Of a DNA stretch of 64,000 nucleotides, positions 34,767 to 43,260 are shown in pieces. Numbering within the stretch: the stretch's first letter is position 1; each line of letters starts with the position of its first letter. The notes beneath the pieces are model-generated. The model ran no database searches. It was not told where the DNA came from and saw nothing but the letters and a program-made list of their open reading frames with translations. Both the position numbers and the translations under genes were made by a program. The stretch comes from Treponema vincentii (GTDB taxonomy: Bacteria > Spirochaetota > Spirochaetia > Treponematales > Treponemataceae): the NCBI RefSeq assembly GCF_010365865.1, contig NZ_CP048020.1, positions 806,001-870,000 of the forward strand, written 5' to 3'.

Positions 34767-37700
34767 ATGCCGAATTTAAATGAAATTACAAAGTTTAGAG
34801 AAGACCTGAAAAATATTGCTCACGAAGATGCAGTAACTGCTCGGTGGGGCGAACGGGTCTATGATGAACTTCCATTGCCGGATCCGGCGGAAGTTCCCGA
34901 CATCGATCTTGACGCTTTACTGCCGACTGAGAAACCGGCCGACGTGGCAGGTACTGTTGCTGAATCTTCAGAAACTGAGCCCGTATCAAAACGTACGGAA
35001 CCTGTCTCCGATATGTTTGATACGGTGCCGGTGACAGATGCGCCCGATATATCGATGGACACCCCTTTCTCCACCGAGCTCGGTAATAGTGACACCGATT
35101 CTTTTATAACTTCCGGAGCGGATAAGGCAGCCGGCACAGGAATTGCCCAAGAAAATGCCGAGAGTATTCATACAGACGATGCAGCCACTGCCGATCAGCC
35201 TCAATCCGGTCGGTTGAGCGCTAAGCCCGATGAGCCCGAAGTCGTTTCGGGCGATGCATATCCTGTTGACGAAGAAGGAATGCCTGACACCTCCGACATG
35301 GATGCGTTCCTCTCCTCTTTTAATTTTGACAATATATCTGGAGACGATGCCGAGGTTTCCGATACGGCTGATCTTGAAACTTCGGAGCAAACACCGGATG
35401 AAGGCGACAGCTCTTTTGACTTTAATACCGATTTTGACGATACCGATTTTAAGACCGGCTCGGATCCTTTCGACGGTTTAGGAGAATTGAGCGAACTCGA
35501 TGTTGATAAATTCGGATCATCTGATGACGATATTTTGAGAGATGTACCGGAGGCACCCGAAGCAGGTGAACTCCCTGAGGAGCCACATGGCGATACTGCC
35601 TTATCCGGCACTGACGACTCGTCTAATTTTGACAATATGCTTTCTTCCTTTGATTTTGACCCGGAACCGATAAAAGTGAATGAACGCGCAAAAACAGATG
35701 ATACGATTCCGGAAGATGTGGAAACGCTGGATGAACACGATGAAGTTCCGGGAGATGAAGATACGTTCCAAGAAGAACATACCATTCCCGATATTACTGT
35801 TCCCGATATCGATTTGTCGACTCTCGATTCTCTTTCTGATGATACTCCAAGCAATGCTGATGATTCCGCCGATTCGGATAAAACGGAGGATGTCTCCCAT
35901 TTCGATGCCCCTGATATGGGCGATGATGAAGAGGCTGTCCAATTCCCGATATCCGATGAAACAGCCGCGTCCAATACCCCTGCTGTTGCCAATGCAGCGG
36001 AGGGCGACGGTGATACAGAGGAATCCGGTAGCTTGAGCAATATGGATGAACTTTCGCTCTTCTCCGAAAATAGAGATGATCCTGCCTCGTCTAATACTGA
36101 AACATCGGATCCCTCTCTATTTGAATTTAGCATGGATGCTCCGAGCACCGAACCTATCGGGATTCAACCGATTTCCCATACAGATACGGGGTTTGATGGT
36201 ATCGGTATGCCGGAGCATATAACCGATACCTTTTTTAGTCAGCCGGAGGGAGATAGTGGGGATCAAAACGGGTTTTCTTTGGAAGAAAATCCGCTCGACA
36301 GTAACATAACCGAAGTAGTTGACGATCAATTCAACCTTCCGGATAACTTTAAAGATTTCTCGGCTGATGCCCACTCGCAGATGTTCGATTCTGTTATCGC
36401 TAAGAGTACCGGTTCTTCGGATAACAGCGATGCTCTAACAATCTCGGATGATGATTATTTCAGTTTTTTAAGCAAGCTTGAAACCTTCCCATTTAATGTG
36501 CAGCTTGCTATTCAAGACTATATTGCGAACGGTGACGACCGTCCCGAAAATAAGATGAACTTTATCCGTCTTGTATTGGAAAAAGATTCTCTTAAAAAAG
36601 TTGTCAATAAACTCGAAAAGATAACCAATAGATCGATTCCTATCCCACGCGGATTTCAGCGGCAGAGTGTTGAAGACTACGAAAAAGAAAAGCAGACCTT
36701 TAAATACTGGTTCGTGCATCGATTCTTGCCTGTCGCGGTTATGTCCGCCATTGCGCTTATTTTGGTGTTATGTATTTCGGTCTTATCATGGCAGTTTATT
36801 TATAAACCGGTACGCTCGGAATCCCTCTATAAGACAGGATATTCCTATCTGGAGAACGGCCAGTACGAAACTGCAATAGAAAAATTCAATCGGGCAGGCG
36901 AATATAAGCGGAAGAGGAAATGGTATTTCTCGTATGCCCGTGCCTTTAGAGCAAAAAAACAATTTGCTGCTGCAGAAAAAATGTATCTTCGCCTAATTTA
37001 CGACTTTAATAACGATAAAAAGGGTGGATTGGAATATGCGGACATGTTGAGTACTGATCTGCGTAATTACGAAAAAGCCGAAGCTGTTTTGCGTCGACGC
37101 GTCCTTGATCAGCATGTCAACGATAAGGATGGAATGCTCGCCCTTGGTGATGTGTTTATGAATTGGGCGGATGAAGATCCTGAAAAGTACAGCGATGCAG
37201 TAAAGATTTACAGTCGGTTGATTGAGCTCTATGGTGAAAATGATACCTTTCTTGTGCGGATGATGCGTTATTTTATCCGTACCGATAATCTGGCAGAAGT
37301 GTTGAATCTCAAAGATCATTTTTCTTCCCGTATAACAAAAATCGGTGCGGAAAATCTTACCGAGTTAAGCGGGTATTTGCTTGAGAAACGGTATAATCCC
37401 AAGCCACTCGATTCGGAAAAGCTCCGCTCAAAAATTGATGATGTTCGTATGTTGTTGGAAAAAGCTGTGCAGGCGGATAAAATGATGCCGGAAGCATATT
37501 ATCATTTAGGTCGTTTTTTTATCTACAATAATAAGCAGGACGGTGCAATAGAAAATTTAACAGAATCGATTAAGTTATTTAAAACCGCTGCTCCAATGAC
37601 TGCACGGCGTATCGGTAATTATATTGATGCGATGCGTCTATTGGGAGAGCAGTTAGTAGATCAAAAAAAATACCTTGAAGCTCAAACTCTTTATGCCGAT

Positions 37701-38423
37701 GCGTTGAATATATATCGCGAATATACTGCATTTAAACCGTTGCCACCGAACAAAGCTATTGGTAGACTCTATGCGGATTACGGTGATATCGACTATTTTA
37801 TTTCGTATAATTTCGACTCAGCGCTTGACAGTTATCAAAATGCGATAAAGGAATCGTATAATACGCCATCGGTAAATTACCGAATCGGCTATATACATTA
37901 CCAACAGGAGAATTATCGGCAGGCAATAGAAGCAATGAGCCATGCATATGCGGAAAAAGCACACGATAAGAATTTACTGTATGGCTTTGGAAACGCGTTT
38001 TTTAAACGGGGTGACTATTTTGCTGCGTTGGCTGCATACGAAGAACTCTTAGGCTTGTTAAATGCACAGCATGCACGAAAAGAACAAGCTTTGTCCAATA
38101 CTCGGCCTGACGATGCCGCGTTTATTGAGCGTTACATGCATACGGCTAATAATTTGGGTGCGACGCTGAGTAGATTGTCCGAGCGAACGGGCGACTCTCA
38201 GAAGAACGGACGTGCGCTTGCACTGTATGCGGAATCTACCCGTGCGTGGGATGCTTTAACCAGAAATCCTCAGACGATGATCCGTGCAAAATCGGTCGGC
38301 TTGGCCTATTTGAATACCCAAAATATGCTGAATACAAAGAGTTCGTATCAATCAGAGATTTACACCGATATACCGATGATACTTGAAAACGAGAGAGCGC
38401 TGGAACAAAAAGAGGATAAATAG
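34767..38423 (+). CDS. Large acidic single-pass membrane protein with C-terminal TPR domain (FlcA-like?)
   Basis: A protein of about 1218 residues. Residues 1 to about 560 are extremely acidic and disordered (many SFDF, FDNM and DDxD runs). A folded helical segment leads to a membrane helix at about 653-677 (VMSAIALILVLCISVLSWQF), then at least eight TPR-like repeats (SLYKTGYSYLENGQYETAIE, AEKMYLRLIYDF, and others). Topology suggests an acidic cytoplasmic tail and periplasmic TPRs. Spirochaete motors carry collar proteins with membrane-anchored TPRs (FlcA/BB0326 in Borrelia); assignment here is inference. A TTG 12 bases earlier is another possible start. Confidence 0.75.
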   Translation: MPNLNEITKFREDLKNIAHEDAVTARWGERVYDELPLPDPAEVPDIDLDALLPTEKPADVAGTVAESSETEPVSKRTEPVSDMFDTVPVTDAPDISMDTPFSTELGNSDTDSFITSGADKAAGTGIAQENAESIHTDDAATADQPQSGRLSAKPDEPEVVSGDAYPVDEEGMPDTSDMDAFLSSFNFDNISGDDAEVSDTADLETSEQTPDEGDSSFDFNTDFDDTDFKTGSDPFDGLGELSELDVDKFGSSDDDILRDVPEAPEAGELPEEPHGDTALSGTDDSSNFDNMLSSFDFDPEPIKVNERAKTDDTIPEDVETLDEHDEVPGDEDTFQEEHTIPDITVPDIDLSTLDSLSDDTPSNADDSADSDKTEDVSHFDAPDMGDDEEAVQFPISDETAASNTPAVANAAEGDGDTEESGSLSNMDELSLFSENRDDPASSNTETSDPSLFEFSMDAPSTEPIGIQPISHTDTGFDGIGMPEHITDTFFSQPEGDSGDQNGFSLEENPLDSNITEVVDDQFNLPDNFKDFSADAHSQMFDSVIAKSTGSSDNSDALTISDDDYFSFLSKLETFPFNVQLAIQDYIANGDDRPENKMNFIRLVLEKDSLKKVVNKLEKITNRSIPIPRGFQRQSVEDYEKEKQTFKYWFVHRFLPVAVMSAIALILVLCISVLSWQFIYKPVRSESLYKTGYSYLENGQYETAIEKFNRAGEYKRKRKWYFSYARAFRAKKQFAAAEKMYLRLIYDFNNDKKGGLEYADMLSTDLRNYEKAEAVLRRRVLDQHVNDKDGMLALGDVFMNWADEDPEKYSDAVKIYSRLIELYGENDTFLVRMMRYFIRTDNLAEVLNLKDHFSSRITKIGAENLTELSGYLLEKRYNPKPLDSEKLRSKIDDVRMLLEKAVQADKMMPEAYYHLGRFFIYNNKQDGAIENLTESIKLFKTAAPMTARRIGNYIDAMRLLGEQLVDQKKYLEAQTLYADALNIYREYTAFKPLPPNKAIGRLYADYGDIDYFISYNFDSALDSYQNAIKESYNTPSVNYRIGYIHYQQENYRQAIEAMSHAYAEKAHDKNLLYGFGNAFFKRGDYFAALAAYEELLGLLNAQHARKEQALSNTRPDDAAFIERYMHTANNLGATLSRLSERTGDSQKNGRALALYAESTRAWDALTRNPQTMIRAKSVGLAYLNTQNMLNTKSSYQSEIYTDIPMILENERALEQKEDK

Positions 38424-38426
38424 CCT

Positions 38427-39335
38427 ATGGATACCGAGATTTTAAAGTATGTTACAGCCGATACGGCAAACGGTATTACGGGCGTATTATGCACAATTAT
38501 CGAAGCGCATGGATCTTCGCCGCGGGAAGCCGGGACGTCGATGTGGGTAACTCCGGATCTTGTCCGCGGTACGGTAGGCGGCGGTGTTTCCGAACATGAA
38601 GTGATCAAAAAGGCACGTGAAATACTGAAAACGGACGATGCTACCTGTATCATAAAGAAAAATCTTACCGCAGAGGAAGGTCTCGCGTGCGGAGGTTCTA
38701 TCCAAGTGTATCTTGAAAAGATAGGGAATGATCCTGAACTGTTTATCTTCGGCGGCGGACACGTTGGGCGTGCGCTTGCAAAACTTGCTGCTTTTATCGG
38801 ATTTCGAGTTACCGTCTGGGATGACCGTGCCGATTGTATTACGGAAGATTTGTTTCCGACAGCGCGGCGGCTCTGTTGTCCGCTGGAACAACTCTTTCTC
38901 AAAGAAACGGGTGCATCTATTCAAAATAATAAGGCAGTGCGCGATAATTCGCCGTCTTGCGGTAGCACTGAACCGCAGGAATCCCTACAGGTGTCTCATA
39001 CCGTCCTACAGTTCCATAAAAATGTGTACTGTGTTGCGGTAACCCGCGGGCATCGCTGCGATGCGGATGTGCTGCGGTATCTGTACGGTAAAAAACTTGC
39101 CTATATCGGCATGATCGGCTCATTTGAAAAAAATGCTGCGGTGGTAAAAATGCTTGCAGATGAAGGTCTTAGTAAGGAATACCTCGATTCTATCTATAAG
39201 CCGATAGGTCTGCCTATCAGAGCGGAAACTCCGGAAGAAATTGCCGTCTCCATCGCCGCCGAGCTTATCGCAGTGAGACACCACGGAAATCCTGCATTAT
39301 TGCGCAGCGGCTATGCCGACTCCCGACACGGATAG
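38427..39335 (+). CDS. XdhC/CoxI family molybdenum-enzyme maturation protein
   Basis: A 302-residue XdhC-like protein. The N-terminal XdhC_CoxI domain (CTIIEAHGSSPREAGTSMWV, then GTVGGGVSEHEVIKKA) and a C-terminal Rossmann domain (ELFIFGGGHVGRALAKLAAF, later AYIGMIGSFEKNAAVVKML) are both clear. XdhC family members bind molybdenum cofactor and insert the sulfido ligand into xanthine-dehydrogenase-type enzymes, often selenium-dependent hydroxylases in anaerobes. No such enzyme is in this window. The start is 3 bases after the TPR gene stop. Confidence 0.9.
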   Translation: MDTEILKYVTADTANGITGVLCTIIEAHGSSPREAGTSMWVTPDLVRGTVGGGVSEHEVIKKAREILKTDDATCIIKKNLTAEEGLACGGSIQVYLEKIGNDPELFIFGGGHVGRALAKLAAFIGFRVTVWDDRADCITEDLFPTARRLCCPLEQLFLKETGASIQNNKAVRDNSPSCGSTEPQESLQVSHTVLQFHKNVYCVAVTRGHRCDADVLRYLYGKKLAYIGMIGSFEKNAAVVKMLADEGLSKEYLDSIYKPIGLPIRAETPEEIAVSIAAELIAVRHHGNPALLRSGYADSRHG

Positions 39336-39499
39336 AATTGTAATTAAATGACACGTTAAATTACCCATTACCCACTGGAATCAACCATTACAAATTATCC
39401 ATTATCAATTAACCGTACCCTTGAACGATACTCGAAAAATAACTAAAATATCTACTTATTATAGAAAATTATAGAAAAACAGAGCTGGAGGCTGGGGGC

Positions 39500-42202
39500 A
39501 TGGAAGACCTATTGCACACGATTGAATTGGAAAAAGCATATAATCCTAAGGATTTTGAAGATAGAATCTATGTGGATTGGGAAAAGCAGGGGCGCTTTAA
39601 GCCGGTTAAAAAGACCGCTAATACCGGTAAATATGTCGTAGCCATTCCTCCGCCTAATGTAACCGGTGTTCTCCACATGGGGCACGGCTTAAACAATGTG
39701 CTGCAGGATGTCGTTGTCCGCTACCACCGCATGAAGGGTGATGAAACGCTCTGGATACCCGGTACCGACCATGCCGGTATCGCAACGCAAAATGTGGTTG
39801 AACGTCAGCTAAAGGCGGAAGGCAAAACACGGCACGACCTTGGGCGGGAAGCCTTTCTTAAACGCACGTGGGAGGTCAAAGAAAAGCACCATTCGATTAT
39901 CACCAATCAGCTGCGTAAAATCGGCGCTTCCGTCGATTGGTCTCGGGAACGGTTTACGATGGACGAAGGGCTTTCCCATGCCGTCCGCACCGTATTCGTT
40001 ACTCTCTATGAACGCGGGCTTATCTATCGCGGCAACTATCTGGTTAACTGGTGTCCTTCCTGCGGTACTGCGCTTGCGGATGATGAGGTCGACCATGAGG
40101 AGACCAAGGGGGGGATGTACCATATCCTGTACCCCCTTGCGGATAAAAACGGTGCCCCCTCCGCGTCGGAATATATCGAAATAGCGACAACCCGTCCCGA
40201 AACGCTTTTGGGCGATACCGCCGTTGCCGTACACCCCGATGATCCCCGCTATACTCATTTGGTAGGGAAGAAACTCGTGCTTCCGCTGGCCGGCCGCTGT
40301 ATCCCGATTGTTGCAGATAGCTATGTCGATAAGGAATTCGGGACGGGCGCTGTAAAAATAACCCCCGCTCACGACCCCAACGACTGGGAAGTCGGCAAGC
40401 GGCACAATCTCGAAGTTATCAATATATTAAATCCCGACGGTACGCTGAATGCGGCGGTACCCGAAAAATACTGCGGCATGACGGTGAAAGCCGCCCGTGA
40501 AGCGGTTATCGCCGATTTGGAGGCAATGGGCTTATTTAAAGAGAAAGAAAATATTAAACATGCCGTAGGGCACTGCTACCGCTGTCACAGCGTCGTAGAG
40601 CCGTACCTTTCGGAGCAATGGTTTGTCAAAATGAAGCCGCTTGCAGATAAAGCGCTTGCCGCGTGGAAAAAAGGCGAACTCGTGTTCTATCCGCAAAAAT
40701 GGGAGAATACGTACAGTCATTGGATGGAAAACATTCGCGATTGGTGTATTTCGCGGCAGCTGTGGTGGGGGCACCGGATACCGGTGTGGTATTGCCAAGA
40801 CTGCGGTAAGATGACCGTTTCGGTAAAAGATGTAACCGAATGCCCTCACTGTAAGAGCGCCGCCCTCAAGCAGGATAGCGATGTGCTCGACACGTGGTTT
40901 TCCAGCTGGCTGTGGCCGTTCTCGACGCTCGGCTGGCCTGAAAAAACCGAGGATTTACAGCGCTATTACCCGACATCCGCCGTCATCACCGCGCATGATA
41001 TTATCTTCTTCTGGGTTGCCCGTATGATTATGGCGGGGCTTGAATTTACCGGTACCGTTCCATTCCGAGATGTTTATCTGCATGACTTAGTGCGCGATAA
41101 ACAAGGACGCAAGATGTCCAAATCGCTCGGTAACGGTATTGATCCGCTGAATATTATCGACGAGTACGGCGCCGACGCTCTTAAATTTACGCTTACCTTT
41201 ATGTGCACGCAGGGGCAGGATATTCTTATCGACAACGAATCCTTTAAACTCGGCTCCCGCTTTGCCAATAAAATCTGGAATGCTTCACGTTATATCTTAG
41301 GAAATCTCGAAGGGCGGCGCATTGTTCCCGTTTCCGCCTCTGAATTAACCGAGCTTGACCGATGGATTTACCATACCCTCAACGAAACGGTTAAAAACGT
41401 GCGGGCAGCCTTTGAAGGGTACCGCTATAACGAGGTAGGGCACGGCATTTATGAATTCTTCTGGAATAATTTTTGCGACTGGTATGTCGAAGGGACAAAG
41501 CTTTCCTATAAGAGCGGAGATGATGCGGAAAAGGACCGGATAACCTCGGTACTGCTTGCCGTTTTGGAAGAATCGCTCCGGCTGCTGCATCCTGTGCTTC
41601 CCTTCGTTACCGAAGAAATCTACCGAAAACTTCCCGAACACTGCGCCGCCGGAGCTTCACACCGTGCAGAGGCGCTGATAACCGCCGATTATCCCGTCTA
41701 TTGCGAAGAGCGTATCGATACGGTAGCCTCCGCACGCTTTACTGCGCTACAAAATATCGTACGGCTTATCCGCACGCTCAGAGCGGAATGCGGTATCGAT
41801 CCTCAGCTCAAGCTGCATATTGCGCTCTATATCGAAGCAGGTTCTCCCGCAGCGGCTGCGTTTGAGAATATCGATTTAATTAAGTTATTGGCGGGACTCG
41901 CTGATATTGCCTTTATCGAGACGCCCGCCGATAAACCTGCAAATTCCATCGGAACGGTAGGGCCGGGCTTTGAAGCCTTTATCATTACCGGAACCGAGGT
42001 AGACCGCAGTCAATTGGCTGCACGCTTTACGAAAGAACTCGAAAAGGAAAAACAGGCGGTGTCCCGTTTAGCGGCAAAACTTTCTAATGTGAATTTTACG
42101 GCTCATGCCCCGGCCGAGGTTGTCAAAGCAGAAAAAGAAAAGCTGCATGAGGCAGAACGGCGGATTGAAAAATTTACGCTGTATTTGAGTGATCTTGTGT
42201 AA
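39500..42202 (+). CDS. valS: Valyl-tRNA synthetase
   Basis: A 900-residue class I synthetase that charges tRNA-Val and edits mischarged threonine. Seen in order: the HIGH box in PPNVTGVLHMGHGLNN, the CP1 editing domain with TTRPETLLGDTAVAVHP, the DWCISRQLWWGHRIPVWYC segment, KMSKSLGNG, the anticodon-binding domain, and the C-terminal coiled-coil arm (LEKEKQAVSRLAAKLSNVNF). Full length. ATG at 39500 has GGAGGCTGGGGG upstream. Confidence 0.97.
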   Translation: MEDLLHTIELEKAYNPKDFEDRIYVDWEKQGRFKPVKKTANTGKYVVAIPPPNVTGVLHMGHGLNNVLQDVVVRYHRMKGDETLWIPGTDHAGIATQNVVERQLKAEGKTRHDLGREAFLKRTWEVKEKHHSIITNQLRKIGASVDWSRERFTMDEGLSHAVRTVFVTLYERGLIYRGNYLVNWCPSCGTALADDEVDHEETKGGMYHILYPLADKNGAPSASEYIEIATTRPETLLGDTAVAVHPDDPRYTHLVGKKLVLPLAGRCIPIVADSYVDKEFGTGAVKITPAHDPNDWEVGKRHNLEVINILNPDGTLNAAVPEKYCGMTVKAAREAVIADLEAMGLFKEKENIKHAVGHCYRCHSVVEPYLSEQWFVKMKPLADKALAAWKKGELVFYPQKWENTYSHWMENIRDWCISRQLWWGHRIPVWYCQDCGKMTVSVKDVTECPHCKSAALKQDSDVLDTWFSSWLWPFSTLGWPEKTEDLQRYYPTSAVITAHDIIFFWVARMIMAGLEFTGTVPFRDVYLHDLVRDKQGRKMSKSLGNGIDPLNIIDEYGADALKFTLTFMCTQGQDILIDNESFKLGSRFANKIWNASRYILGNLEGRRIVPVSASELTELDRWIYHTLNETVKNVRAAFEGYRYNEVGHGIYEFFWNNFCDWYVEGTKLSYKSGDDAEKDRITSVLLAVLEESLRLLHPVLPFVTEEIYRKLPEHCAAGASHRAEALITADYPVYCEERIDTVASARFTALQNIVRLIRTLRAECGIDPQLKLHIALYIEAGSPAAAAFENIDLIKLLAGLADIAFIETPADKPANSIGTVGPGFEAFIITGTEVDRSQLAARFTKELEKEKQAVSRLAAKLSNVNFTAHAPAEVVKAEKEKLHEAERRIEKFTLYLSDLV

Positions 42203-42225
42203 AGATTCCTCGGAAGGATAAGAAG

Positions 42226-42810
42226 ATGGAACAACATGAAGTAGCACTGTTAAAAGGGATGTATCTTGCGCCCTATATTCATTTGGCAACCAGTTTACGG
42301 GGTAAAGCGCGCCATGCCGGCGGTAATATGTTTCGCCATCAACTCGATACGATGGCTACGCTTATCGACTACGGCTATATCGACAGTATTTTGTTGAAGG
42401 CGTCGATCGTCCATGACGTATTGGAGGATGTACCTGATTTTAATGTGAATGAACTATTGTCGATCGATTCGGAATCTTCTGCCGTTTATGAATTGGTTAT
42501 GGAAGTTACCCGCCGTCCGGGGCAGACAAAGCCTGAATATCTACAGCATATTATCAGGCATGGTTCACAGCGTGCAAAGGTTCTTAAATGTGCCGATCGA
42601 ATCAGTAATATGATCAGTTTAGGGTTTGTAAACGACCCTGAGTTTATTAAACGGTATTGTAATGAAACGGAGGTGTATGTATTCCCGATTGCGCTTGAAG
42701 TGAACTTTGATATGTATAACGAATTGCTATATCTTGTACAGTCCCGCTTGCAATATCTTGCTGATTTTGAATTTCTTCACCAACACCGTAGAGATACCGC
42801 ATCTGTTTAA
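42226..42810 (+). CDS. Small HD-domain (p)ppGpp hydrolase-like protein
   Basis: A 194-residue HD-domain protein close to the hydrolase half of RelA/SpoT and to Mesh1/SAH hydrolases. Metal and substrate residues visible are RHQL (His38), SIVHDVLEDV (His63-Asp64, Glu67-Asp68) and KCADRISNM (Asp124), matching SpoT's H...HD-x-x-ED...D pattern. No synthetase domain is present, so it would only degrade alarmone-like nucleotides. It follows valS by 23 bases and may be co-transcribed. Function inferred from motif layout only. Confidence 0.72.
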   Translation: MEQHEVALLKGMYLAPYIHLATSLRGKARHAGGNMFRHQLDTMATLIDYGYIDSILLKASIVHDVLEDVPDFNVNELLSIDSESSAVYELVMEVTRRPGQTKPEYLQHIIRHGSQRAKVLKCADRISNMISLGFVNDPEFIKRYCNETEVYVFPIALEVNFDMYNELLYLVQSRLQYLADFEFLHQHRRDTASV

Positions 42811-42877
42811 GAGATAAGGTCTATTAGTGTGTACGGAGCTGCCATTTTTCAGCAGCCCCTTTTCCTATTTTCGTAAT

Positions 42878-43132
42878 TTATTCGTCGAAGTCATCCTCAA
42901 AACTGTCATCATCGTCATAGGCGTCATCAAAATCGCCATCGTCAAAATCATCATCGAAGTCGTCATCAAAATCATCATCGAAATCATCATCAAAGTCGTC
43001 ATCGCTAAAATCATCGTCAAAATCATCATTGCCGAAATCATCATCAAAGTCGTCATCGAAATCATCGCCGTCATCGAAAGGAGCAGCCGATAAAAAATGA
43101 TTTCCGAAAAAGAAAGAAACCTTGTTACTCAT
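42878..43132 (-). CDS. Small Asp/Phe repeat protein
   Basis: An 84-residue frame starting MSNKVSFFFGNHFLSAAPFD. From residue 20 it is almost pure Asp and Phe in a 4-residue rhythm (FDDD). The DNA is a GAT/GAC/TTT repeat whose unit is about 12 bases. GGATGG sits about 7 bases before the ATG. On the opposite strand the repeat gives an Ile/Val-rich frame with no ribosome site, which is less credible. Function unknown; low-complexity proteins like this often bind cations. Could also be simple-sequence DNA with no product. Confidence 0.5.
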   Translation of the reverse strand: MSNKVSFFFGNHFLSAAPFDDGDDFDDDFDDDFGNDDFDDDFSDDDFDDDFDDDFDDDFDDDFDDGDFDDAYDDDDSFEDDFDE

Positions 43133-43260
43133 AGTGAACCATCCATTGTATTTTTAGAATATCTTATAAAAATGCCTTAGCGGGAAGGCACCGCCGTTCG
43201 GTAAACAGCAAAAGCATAATAATAAGAGTATATAGCTCTGTCAACAGGGCGCATTGCAAT

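Noticed and set aside
35201-36148. Ser-rich minus-strand frame of 315 codons
   Set aside because: It is an antisense shadow of the Asp/Glu-rich tail of the TPR protein; acidic codons read backwards give Ser/Val.
42890-43080. CRISPR-like direct repeats
   Set aside because: The units are continuous low-complexity triplets without spacers.
42827-43093. Ile/Val-rich plus-strand frame of 88 codons
   Set aside because: It is the complement of the Asp/Phe repeat, has no ribosome site, and its composition follows from the triplet repeat.
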